Below are positions 14,493 to 21,765 of a stretch of 45,266 nt of DNA, piece after piece. The translations under genes and the position numbers were made by a program. The stretch's first letter is position 1, and the number at the start of each line of letters is the position of its first letter. The notes under the pieces are model-generated. The model did no database searches. It was not told where the DNA came from and was given only the letters and a program-made list of their open reading frames with translations. The stretch is from the NCBI RefSeq assembly GCF_034521165.1, contig NZ_JAXHMV010000005.1:1-45266 (forward strand), in the 5' to 3' direction. This DNA comes from Thiohalophilus sp. (GTDB lineage Bacteria; Pseudomonadota; Gammaproteobacteria; UBA6429; Thiohalophilaceae).

Positions 14493-15983
14493 ATGCCTTG
14501 GGGGCCGGAACACTATGAAAGGGATCCTGCCAAGATGATCAACAACCTTTTCGCGTCGCTGGGCTATCTCTATCCGCGCAGCATGAAGGTTCTCACCGGG
14601 CCCCTGACCCGGTTGATTAAGGGCCGTCTCTGGCTCCAGGTCCTAGTCGGCATGGTGCTGGGGGTGGCAGTGGGTATCGCCCTGAATCCCGATTCCGGCC
14701 TGGTGGTGCGCACCTCGGCCTTGGCCATCGGCGAGTGGATCGCGCTTCCCGGTCACCTTTTCTTGGCGTTCATCCAGATGATCGTGGTGCCTTTGATCCT
14801 TGCCTCCATCATCCGGGGGATAACGGCAGCCACCGATGTGCAGCAGCTCAAAAGCACCGGCATCTGGCTGGGCGTCTACTTCCTGGGCGCAGCCGTCCTG
14901 GCGGTCACTATCGGCATTTCCGTGGGCCTCGTGCTCAAGCCGGGTAACTACGTGGACATGGCGGAGGTGACCCAGAGTATGGCCCCTCCCGAGGGGGCTT
15001 CGGAGCTTGTCGCGGAAACCCCGTCGGGGTCAGCGGAAGGCCAGGAAGGCTTTGGCATCCAGGATATCCCGGGCGAGATCGTCGAGCTCCTGCCGACCAA
15101 CCCCATGGGCGCCATCGCCGAAGGCGACATGCTGCAGATCGTGATCTTCGCCATTGTCCTCGGCCTGGGCCTGCTCAGTCTGGAGCCGCGATCGGCCAAG
15201 CCGCTGGTGGACCTGTTCGGATCGATGCAGTCGGTGTCGATGTCGGTGGTGGGAGTGGCCATGACCTTTGCCCCGGTGGCCGTGTTCGGACTCCTGGCCC
15301 AGACGATGATCAAGACCGGTCCCCAGGTGCTGGCCGGGTTGGGGGTTTACGCTGGGGCGGTGATATTCGGCATGGCCTTGTTGTTGGCTGCCTATCTCGT
15401 CCTGGTGGCCTTCCTGGGTGCTCGCAATCCCTTCCGGTTCTTCGGCCAAATCCGGGAAGCCTTCCTGCTGGCGTTTTCCACCAACAGCTCGGCGGCGACC
15501 ATGCCGGTAACGGTGCGCAGCGCGGAGGAAAACCTGAAGGTCCGGCCATCCCTGGCCCAGCTGGTGGTGCCGCTGGGCGCAACGGTGAACATGGGGGGAA
15601 CGGCTCTGTATCAGGGGTTGGCCACCATCTTTATGGCCCAGATGTTCCAGATGGACCTGCCGGTGAGCGCCCTGGTGGCCCTGGTGGTGACCGCCCTGGG
15701 TGCATCCATTGGCACGCCGGCGGTGCCCGGGGTAGGCATCGTGGTGCTGGCCACCGTGCTCACAAGTGCCGGTGTGCCGCTTACCGGGCTGGCCATGATC
15801 ATCGGCCTGGACCAGGTTCTCGAGCGCTTCCGGACCAGCCTCAACGTTACCGGCGATCTTGTCGCGTGTGTGATCCTGGACCGGTTCCTGCCGGCAAAGA
15901 TCAGCCGGGAGGCGGAGCAGGAGCACGAGCAGTTGTTGGAGCAAAACCGCCAGGCCGAACCGGTGGATACCGTCATCGAGTAG
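14493..15983 (+). CDS. Dicarboxylate/amino acid:cation symporter (DAACS family)
   Basis: A secondary transporter of the GltP/DctA family that couples uptake of glutamate, aspartate or C4-dicarboxylates to H+ or Na+. About eight hydrophobic segments with two re-entrant loops are expected. Signature sites: serine-rich STNSSAATMPVT (first hairpin), NMGGTALY (family usually NMDGT; the acidic residue is replaced by Gly), GTPAVPGVGIVVL (second hairpin) and DQVLERFRTSLNVTGD (substrate and cation site). A ~40-residue polar insert (SMAPPEGASELVAETPSGS) lies between early helices. The longest start is given; ATGs at 14535 (AGGGAT upstream) or 14583 are also likely. Substrate cannot be read. Confidence 0.9.
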   Translation: MPWGPEHYERDPAKMINNLFASLGYLYPRSMKVLTGPLTRLIKGRLWLQVLVGMVLGVAVGIALNPDSGLVVRTSALAIGEWIALPGHLFLAFIQMIVVPLILASIIRGITAATDVQQLKSTGIWLGVYFLGAAVLAVTIGISVGLVLKPGNYVDMAEVTQSMAPPEGASELVAETPSGSAEGQEGFGIQDIPGEIVELLPTNPMGAIAEGDMLQIVIFAIVLGLGLLSLEPRSAKPLVDLFGSMQSVSMSVVGVAMTFAPVAVFGLLAQTMIKTGPQVLAGLGVYAGAVIFGMALLLAAYLVLVAFLGARNPFRFFGQIREAFLLAFSTNSSAATMPVTVRSAEENLKVRPSLAQLVVPLGATVNMGGTALYQGLATIFMAQMFQMDLPVSALVALVVTALGASIGTPAVPGVGIVVLATVLTSAGVPLTGLAMIIGLDQVLERFRTSLNVTGDLVACVILDRFLPAKISREAEQEHEQLLEQNRQAEPVDTVIE

Positions 15984-16367
15984 CCCGGTTCCACAAGCCA
16001 TCCGCGCAGCGGTGCTTTAGGGCGCAATGGACGAGTCCTCGCACCGGGAGGCGAGATCACGTATTGCTTGCCGACGGCACCCTTGTTGTCCAAGGGCTGC
16101 CCCAAACGAGGCTTTGCAAGCGATGCTGGCTGCCGAGCCTCACTTCCGGACTCACCCGGAGTAAGGAGCACCCCATCCATCCCGGGCCAGGCAGACCAGC
16201 CCAGCTCTGTTTCAGGCCAGGGTCGATCCAGTCATCACCCCGGGCAGGGTTCCGCGACTCATTTTAGCGGTTGCGTACCTGCCAGGTCGGATGTAACGTG
16301 GAATATTAGGGTATCCATATATGGGATATTCTTATTGAGATGACGCGCATAACGTAGGGAACCCCTC
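15984..16367. other. Intergenic gap with a palindrome
   Basis: No gene is convincing in these 384 bases. GC-rich sequence without clear signals runs to about 16260, then becomes AT-rich around the palindrome at 16301-16331 that precedes the ferritin-like/VIT1 pair. Confidence 0.6.
16301..16331. promoter_or_regulatory. Nested palindrome before the VIT1 operon
   Basis: GAATAT and ATATTC enclose a second, imperfect pair GTATCC/GGATAT. It lies 36 bp before the ferritin-like start codon and may be an operator for a metal-responsive regulator (inference). Confidence 0.4.
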
Positions 16368-16736
16368 ATGTTCACCCTCGCCCCCACCGAGATCCAGGGA
16401 CTCAATGACGCCCCGGATGACGAATTCCGTGCACGCGAAACCTGCCGGCAGGGAACCCGCGACTTCGGTGCCGTGCGCCCCTTCAGCAACATCGTCGGGG
16501 CCGAGCAGCGGCACACCGAGGCCCGGCTCAACCTGTTCGGGAAGTACACGGTCGCGCCGCCCATCAACCGCTGGCCTGGACACCTCCCGCACTTCGGCAG
16601 CGTGCAGGCGGCTTGGCGGGAAGACATCCTGGCGGTCTATTCGGCCCTGCGCTCGGCCTCCGAGGACCGGCACCTACACGCTTTCCGTCGCTGCTCCCAG
16701 GGTGGGGACGGCGGACGCGGCCCGGGGAGCCACTGA
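16368..16736 (+). CDS. Degenerate ferritin-like protein (DUF2202-like)
   Basis: The N-terminal half (LNDAPDDEFRARETCRQGTR, VRPFSNIVGAEQRHTEARLN) matches the first helix pair of DUF2202-like diiron proteins, with E-x6-E-x2-H-type ligands. The C-terminal piece (ILAVYSALRSASEDRHLHAFRRC) matches the last helix. The third helix, normally with ligands in an AEIANxALYDRLL-like segment, is missing between GHLPHFGSVQAAW and REDILAVY, an apparent in-frame deletion of about 20-25 residues. The diiron site is thus probably incomplete. Its TGA overlaps the ATG of the next gene (TGATG), so the two are coupled. A role in iron handling is inferred from family and neighbour. Confidence 0.6.
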   Translation: MFTLAPTEIQGLNDAPDDEFRARETCRQGTRDFGAVRPFSNIVGAEQRHTEARLNLFGKYTVAPPINRWPGHLPHFGSVQAAWREDILAVYSALRSASEDRHLHAFRRCSQGGDGGRGPGSH

Positions 16737-17437
16737 TGCGCGGTGGTTTCCTTCATCGCGAGAATCACGTCGTCAATCGCATCGGCTGGCTGCGGGCGGC
16801 GGTGCTCGGGGCCAATGACGGCCTCATCTCGACTGCGAGTCTGATCGTCGGGGTGGCCGCCTCCGCGGCGACCCAGCACGACGTGCTCATCGCGGGCGTG
16901 GCGGGTCTGGTTGCCGGTGCCATGTCAATGGCGGCAGGGGAGTATGTTTCGGTCAGCTCCCAGGCCGACACCGAGCGGGCCGACCTCGATCGCGAGCGCG
17001 GGGAGCTGAGAGACAACCCGGGCTTCGAGCGCGAGGAGCTCGCCGCTATCTATGTCGAGCGCGGCCTGACGCCCGAGCTGGCCCACCAGGTGGCTGACCA
17101 GTTGATGGCGAAGGACGCGCTGGCAACCCACGCACGCGACGAACTCGGCCTGTCGGCTACCACCTCGGCGCGTCCGCTGCTGGCCGCCATGACCTCTGCC
17201 GGGACCTTTACCGTTGGGGCCGCCGTGCCGCTGGCGGTCGCGGCACTGGCACCGGCTGGTTGGCTGGCGCCCCTCGTGGCTGGCACCACCCTGGTCTTCC
17301 TGGCTGTGCTTGGTGCCGCCGGCGCCATTACCGGAGGCGCCGGCGTTCTCCGGGGCACCCTGCGCGTGACCTTCTGGGGTGCCCTGGCGCTCGCCCTGAC
17401 GGCCGGAATCGGCACGCTGTTCGACGTGGCCGTATGA
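16736..17437 (+). CDS. VIT1/CCC1-family iron/manganese transporter
   Basis: Membrane protein of 233 residues. It starts HRENHVVNRIGWLRAAVLGANDGLISTASLIVGVA, the hallmark first helix of the family, followed by AGAMSMAAGEYVSVSSQADTE. A cytoplasmic metal-binding helical region with many Glu residues (RERGELRDNPGFEREELAAI) precedes three C-terminal membrane segments. Family members export or sequester Fe2+ or Mn2+, often protecting against iron overload. The ATG at 16736 overlaps the stop of the ferritin-like gene, which supports this start. Confidence 0.92.
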   Translation: MRGGFLHRENHVVNRIGWLRAAVLGANDGLISTASLIVGVAASAATQHDVLIAGVAGLVAGAMSMAAGEYVSVSSQADTERADLDRERGELRDNPGFEREELAAIYVERGLTPELAHQVADQLMAKDALATHARDELGLSATTSARPLLAAMTSAGTFTVGAAVPLAVAALAPAGWLAPLVAGTTLVFLAVLGAAGAITGGAGVLRGTLRVTFWGALALALTAGIGTLFDVAV

Positions 17438-17486
17438 ACGAAGGGGCTCCGATCCCGCAAGCCCCATCCAGAAAGGAGAAGAGCAC

Positions 17487-18782
17487 ATGACAATCTCGAA
17501 ACCCCATGTCGTCGTCCTCGGTGGCAACTTCGCCGGCCTGGGCAGTGCCCAGAAAATCCGTGAATACGCCGGCGACAGCGTGGACATTACGGTGATCGAC
17601 CGCAAGGACTACCTGCTGTTCGTGCCCAACATTCCCACCGACGTGATGGAAAACCGCGAGCCGGACCTGCACCAACGCATGCAGTTGCGGCCCACGCTGG
17701 CTTCCGACGACATCGCCTTTATCCAGGGCGAGGTCAGACACATCGACATCGGCCAGCGCACGGTAGATTTCCAGCCCTCCGAGCGTCCCGGTGCCGAAGG
17801 CGAAGAACTGCACTACGACTATCTCGTCATTGCGATGGGGGCGCATCTGGCCTATGACCATCTGCCCGGTTTCGCCGAACATGGCCACACCGTCTCCGAT
17901 CTGTTTCACGGGGAGCGTTTACGCCAATACCTGCATGAGGGCGGCTACCAGGGTGGTCCGATCGTCATCGGCTCGGCCCATTTCCACCAGGGCAATGGCG
18001 CCGAGGGCCTCGTGCCCTATCCCGGTGGCAGCATCCCCTACGCGCAAGCAGCCTGTGAAGGCCCGATCCTGGAGCTGACCACCGCGATGGCTAGCTGGCT
18101 CACCATCTCGGGCAAGGGCAAGCCGGACAAGATCACGGTATTCACCCCGGAAGAGGAGCTGATCGCCGCCGATGCCGGCGAGAACAACATCCGCCAATTC
18201 CTCGACATGATCGGCGGCATGGGCATCCACTACCGTAAGAACATGCCGGATATCACTCAGCTTACGGCTGAGGGTATCGAGTTCGAAGGCGGGGAAACCG
18301 TCGAGGCCGAGCTCAAGATCGTCCTGCCCGACTGGGTGGCTCACGATTGTCTGCGGGATCTGCCCATTGCGGATTCCATGGGATTCATCAAGACCAATCT
18401 GCTGATGCGCAATCCCGAGCATCCCGAAATCCTCGCCGCTGGCGACTGCGTGGCGGCCACCATGCCCAAGATCGGCGGCATCGGCCACCAGGAAGCGGAA
18501 ATCGTCGGACGGCAGGTCGCGCTCGACATGGGCCGCATGGATGCCGATGAAGCCAACGAGCCACTGCAGCCTGTCGTCTTCTGTATCGGCGACATGGGCG
18601 AAGGCAGAGCCTTCTATGTGCGATCCAATACCTGGTTCGGCGGTCAGGACGAGGTGCTGAAAATGGGCCGGATTCCCTACCGACTGAAAATGAGCTACCG
18701 CGATCTGTTTTTCATGACCCGGGGCAAAGTGCCCAGTTTCGGGCTACCCCTTGCGCAATTTGCCGCTGAAAAACTCTCATGA
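17487..18782 (+). CDS. SQR-like FAD/NAD-linked oxidoreductase
   Basis: 431-residue flavoprotein of the sulfide:quinone oxidoreductase/NDH-2 superfamily. Seen: an N-terminal Rossmann motif (VVVLGGNFAGLGSA), YDYLVIAMGAH, the second FAD motif (ILAAGDCVA, ~315-323), and a C-terminal amphipathic region (YRDLFFMTRGKVP) suited to membrane contact. Cys190 in QAACEGPILE and Cys366 in VFCIGDMGEG align in context with the two redox cysteines that form the polysulfide bridge in SQR, so sulfide oxidation to quinone is plausible. AAAGGAG lies 9 bases before the ATG, 49 bp after the transporter gene. The SQR subtype is not determined. Confidence 0.82.
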   Translation: MTISKPHVVVLGGNFAGLGSAQKIREYAGDSVDITVIDRKDYLLFVPNIPTDVMENREPDLHQRMQLRPTLASDDIAFIQGEVRHIDIGQRTVDFQPSERPGAEGEELHYDYLVIAMGAHLAYDHLPGFAEHGHTVSDLFHGERLRQYLHEGGYQGGPIVIGSAHFHQGNGAEGLVPYPGGSIPYAQAACEGPILELTTAMASWLTISGKGKPDKITVFTPEEELIAADAGENNIRQFLDMIGGMGIHYRKNMPDITQLTAEGIEFEGGETVEAELKIVLPDWVAHDCLRDLPIADSMGFIKTNLLMRNPEHPEILAAGDCVAATMPKIGGIGHQEAEIVGRQVALDMGRMDADEANEPLQPVVFCIGDMGEGRAFYVRSNTWFGGQDEVLKMGRIPYRLKMSYRDLFFMTRGKVPSFGLPLAQFAAEKLS

Positions 18783-18836
18783 TTAGCGCTGAGCCTCAGT
18801 TTCGAATCGCAGAATGTGCGATGACGCGGGCTGAGG

Positions 18837-19121
18837 ATGGCTCCACCGTCACCGGAGGAGCCCGAGGGCATCGGCCAGCCGGGAAGCCGCGACAATCACG
18901 ATTACCGCAAGGCACTGAGCACGGAGATCCTGGCCAATACCGAACCCTGCGGAGGTCTGCGCAACTACCTCATGCACGGCGTCTGGGACTCGGTGTGGGA
19001 CCACGAGAATTCGCATCTGGATGAACGCTTTCAGCAGGCCTTCATGCTACTCGCGCCCTACGTCGTGAAAGGTCCGGTGGAACCCTTCTACCGGACGATG
19101 TTGCTGGGGAATCGGGCCTGA
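18837..19121 (+). CDS. Small hypothetical protein, 94 residues
   Basis: Not recognised. The N-terminus is Pro/Glu-rich and looks disordered; the rest is compact: NHDYRKALSTEILANTEPCG, then LMHGVWDSVWDHENSHLDER and FMLLAPYVVKGPVEPFYRTM. It is soluble and follows the SQR-like gene by 54 bp in the same direction. The frame is closed upstream by a TGA at 18822, so the ATG at 18837 is the only usual start. Confidence 0.6.
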   Translation: MAPPSPEEPEGIGQPGSRDNHDYRKALSTEILANTEPCGGLRNYLMHGVWDSVWDHENSHLDERFQQAFMLLAPYVVKGPVEPFYRTMLLGNRA

Positions 19122-19204
19122 ATAAAGAATATCGGGGCGCAGCCTGCCGCGTCCCGACACTGAAAACGGACCTCAAATAGGGACCACGAAAGTTGGAACC
19201 CGCT

Positions 19205-19360
19205 ATGGGACATGATCACGCGCGCACCCCACCGGCTGACTTTGGCCCTGCCTTCCGCTGGGCGGTGGGGCTGAACACTGCCTATGTACTTGTCGAGGCG
19301 TCGGCTGGCTTTCTCACAGACTCTTTCGCGCTGCTTGCTGATGCTGCGCATAACCTGACC
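19205..19360 (+). pseudogene. N-terminal fragment of a CDF cation efflux protein
   Basis: The frame reads MGHDHARTPPADFGPAFRWA then LNTAYVLVEASAGFLTDSFA and LLADAAHNL, the first membrane helix and second-helix start of CzcD-type diffusion facilitators with the metal-site pattern ALLADAAHN (normally followed by SDV). Homology stops at about 19358, where unrelated DNA in the opposite orientation begins. A zinc/cadmium/cobalt efflux gene was thus cut to its first ~50 residues. Confidence 0.8.
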
Positions 19361-19584
19361 GTTGTCGCGGAGCGGTATTCGAAACGGATCACCAGCTCCT
19401 TGCCGCTTTCGCCGTCCTCTTCGGCGATGAAGTCCTCGTCGGCCAGGATAGACACACGGTTCTTGCCCTCGGCTTCCTTGACGTTGCCGTGCTCGCCCTC
19501 GGCAGCGTCCACCAGGCGGAAGTGCACGCGCATGGGATCAATGGCGCATACGCTGAGCCGGATACCATGTCGTTGTCGATTCAT
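19360..19584 (-). pseudogene. Truncated gene fragment joined to the CDF fragment
   Basis: Read on the minus strand, this stretch has a protein-like frame (PMRVHFRLVDAAEGEHGNVK, then NRVSILADEDFIAEEDGESG and ELVIRFEYR) that runs straight into the reversed CDF sequence. It looks like the start of an unidentified acidic protein cut by the same rearrangement. Family not recognised. Confidence 0.4.
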
Positions 19585-19651
19585 TCAGATGGTCATTAGG
19601 ATAGTTGATCCGGGACCGGGTTCCCGATCGGGTGCATAGAAAGGAGGAGGC

Positions 19652-20857
19652 GTGGAAATACTGCTGATTGGGGTGTTGTTGCTCTCCGGGCTTGCTTTTG
19701 GGGCACTTGGGAGTCATCTGTTCGGTGTGCCGCGTGTGGTGGGTTACATCTTGGTGGGCATGCTCTTTGCCCCCAACCTCCTGGGTGGCCAACTGGGCAT
19801 GCACGACACTCAGTGGACCCAGCCGCTGGTGTCGGTGGCCCTCGGAGTCATTGCCTATGTGATCGGCGGGGCGATCAGCCCCAGCCAGTTGCGTCGTCTC
19901 GGCTGGAGTATCGTCGGGGCGACTCTGGGCGAAGTTTCGGGCGCCTTTCTGATGGTGGCGGGGGCGGTCCTGCTGCTGGGTATGACGGTAGCCGACTTGC
20001 CGTTGTGGTCGTTCGCGCTCGTCCTCGGCGCGCTCGCCCCTGCCACGGCTCCTGCCGCCATCGTGGCGGTGGTACATCAGTACCAAGCGCGTGGGCCGGT
20101 GACTACCACGCTGCTCGGTATGGTGGCGATCGACGATGCCCTCGGCATCCTCATTTTTGCGCTGGTGATGGCGATCGTCGGTAGCGGGTCGCTGGGTGGG
20201 GCGCTGGGCACGGCCTTCTGGGAGATTGGTGCCGCGTTGCTGGTGGGTGGGGTCGGCGGCTTTCTGATCGAACGCCTGTCGCGCCGTTTTCACGAACAGA
20301 GCATGTTGCTCCCACTATTGTTGGGCGGGATCCTACTGACAGTGGGGCTGGCCGCTTGGGCCGAGTTCTCGGCGCTGCTGGCGTCGATGGTGCTGGGCTT
20401 TTCGGTGCGCTGGTTTGGTAGTTCGTATGCCGAGCGATTGTTCAAGCCGATCGAGGATCTCGAGGAAACCGTCTTCGTGTTGTTCTTCACCTTTGCTGGT
20501 CTGCATTTTGCTCCCTCGGCCGTGATCGACTACTGGCCATTGATGTTGACCTACTTCATTGCGCGTGCTTTAGGTCTGTTCGTCGGGGGCGCAGGCGGCG
20601 CACGACTGGCCGGAGCGCCGCGAGCTGTCTGGTCAAACATCGGTTTCGGGCTGTTCCCTCAGGGCGGTGTGGCCATCGGTTTGGCGCTGCTCCTGTTGAA
20701 TTATCCGATGTTCTCGCAGGCCGGCGAGGTTATTGTCAACCTGATCGCCACCACCACCTTGCTGACTGAGTCCGTTGGGGCGATCTCGGTGCGATACGGT
20801 CTGCGTCGGGCTGGTGAACTCTGCCAGAATACGCCGAAGGGGAAGACTGCCCGGTGA
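19652..20857 (+). CDS. CPA2-type cation:proton antiporter
   Basis: Membrane protein of 401 residues with about 11-12 hydrophobic segments, of the Na+/H+ exchanger (Kef-like) superfamily. Seen: GVPRVVGYILVGMLFAPNLL near the start, ALAPATAPAAIVAVVHQY and TLLGMVAIDDALGILIFAL in the core, where the Asp-Asp pair is the likely ion site. There is no C-terminal RCK/TrkA domain, unlike KefB/KefC. GTG start with AAAGGAGGAGG just upstream. Its 3' end is duplicated in the next 130 bp. A CBS-domain gene follows and may regulate it (inference). The ion (K+ or Na+) cannot be read. Confidence 0.88.
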   Translation: MEILLIGVLLLSGLAFGALGSHLFGVPRVVGYILVGMLFAPNLLGGQLGMHDTQWTQPLVSVALGVIAYVIGGAISPSQLRRLGWSIVGATLGEVSGAFLMVAGAVLLLGMTVADLPLWSFALVLGALAPATAPAAIVAVVHQYQARGPVTTTLLGMVAIDDALGILIFALVMAIVGSGSLGGALGTAFWEIGAALLVGGVGGFLIERLSRRFHEQSMLLPLLLGGILLTVGLAAWAEFSALLASMVLGFSVRWFGSSYAERLFKPIEDLEETVFVLFFTFAGLHFAPSAVIDYWPLMLTYFIARALGLFVGGAGGARLAGAPRAVWSNIGFGLFPQGGVAIGLALLLLNYPMFSQAGEVIVNLIATTTLLTESVGAISVRYGLRRAGELCQNTPKGKTAR

Positions 20858-20980
20858 CGTCGTCATCAACCGGATCGCCATAACGACGTCGCTGACTGAA
20901 GCGGTCGATACGATCTCGGTGCTCTACGGCTCGCGTCGAGCCGATGGATTCCGCCTGCATAGGTCGTCGAAGGAGAAGCT
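20721..20980 (+). repeat. 130-bp imperfect tandem duplication of the antiporter 3' end
   Basis: Unit 1 (20721-20850) and unit 2 (20851-20980) align without gaps: TCAAC, GGATCGCCA/TGATCGCCA, GCTGACTGA and CGATCTCGGT recur exactly 130 bp apart. Unit 1 encodes the last helix and tail of the antiporter; unit 2 encodes a diverged copy (VINRIAITTSLTEAVDTISV) after the stop. Unit 2 now supplies the ribosome site of the CBS gene. Confidence 0.85.
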
Positions 20981-20982
20981 AA

Positions 20983-21417
20983 ATGAAGATTGTCGATTGG
21001 TTGGAGGGGCACGCCGTAACCGGGGTGACCGTCGAACGTGATGCCTCGCTCGAGGAGGCGGCGCGCGCACTGCTGGGCGAGCCTGAATGCCGCGATATCT
21101 ATGTCATCGATGCCGAGGGGCGAGTCGTCGGTCACCTCGGCTTCCGCCGGCTGGCGGACATATTGCTGCACCGGTCGACGCACAGCCGTCGCCAGTTGCT
21201 TGAGCAGGTGGCGCGCGGACCGGTCCGTGAGTTCATGAATCAACGCTTTATCTCGGCCCGACTTGACGAGCACGTCCACGATGTCCTTCATAAAAACATG
21301 GAGCGATGGGTCGAGGATATCCCGGTGCTCGACGGGGACAGTCGGCTGGCGGGAATCATACGGCTGGTCGATCTGGTCCGTGCGGCGATCGAACCATCTG
21401 ACCAGAGCTTTGATTGA
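20983..21417 (+). CDS. Two-CBS-domain protein
   Basis: 144 residues forming a CBS pair: domain 1 (VTVERDASLEEAARALL, IYVIDAEGRVVGHLGFRRL) and domain 2 (ISARLDEHVHDVLHKNMERW, IPVLDGDSRLAGIIRLVDLV). CBS pairs bind adenine nucleotides and control transporters and enzymes. It is directly downstream of the antiporter gene, with AAGGAG before its ATG, which suggests nucleotide-linked control of that antiporter (inference). Confidence 0.88.
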   Translation: MKIVDWLEGHAVTGVTVERDASLEEAARALLGEPECRDIYVIDAEGRVVGHLGFRRLADILLHRSTHSRRQLLEQVARGPVREFMNQRFISARLDEHVHDVLHKNMERWVEDIPVLDGDSRLAGIIRLVDLVRAAIEPSDQSFD

Positions 21418-21765
21418 GTGTCAGCCGCGCGGGCTGCCGGCCAGGTAGGAACCGGCGGCCCCAGCCGCGCTGGAAGGTTATCAGAGGCCACTTAGCCTGA
21501 CGCCACAGATCGAAGCAACAGCAAAACATATCACACCAGATGTCACACCATCGACCTACTCACATTAATTTCGAGGGTTTGTTCATGTTCATCGGCGATT
21601 GTTCGGTGGCCGAGTGGCACTTACACGACAGTTTTGTGCGGGAAATGAACAGTACAGAATAACCTAATAATGACTCGACGTAATAACCTAAATATGCTAC
21701 TACTTAATAAACTAACAAAAGCGCAACACTAAAACCGAACAATCCCTCTGAAACCGGACAGTATT
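21418..21765. other. AT-rich promoter region of the Fic gene
   Basis: No gene is visible. From about 21500 the sequence turns AT-rich, and AATAACCTAA occurs as an exact direct repeat at 21658-21667 and 21682-21691 (24-bp period), with AATAAACTAA nearby at 21706. These could be operator iterons for the downstream regulator-like Fic protein. Confidence 0.5.
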
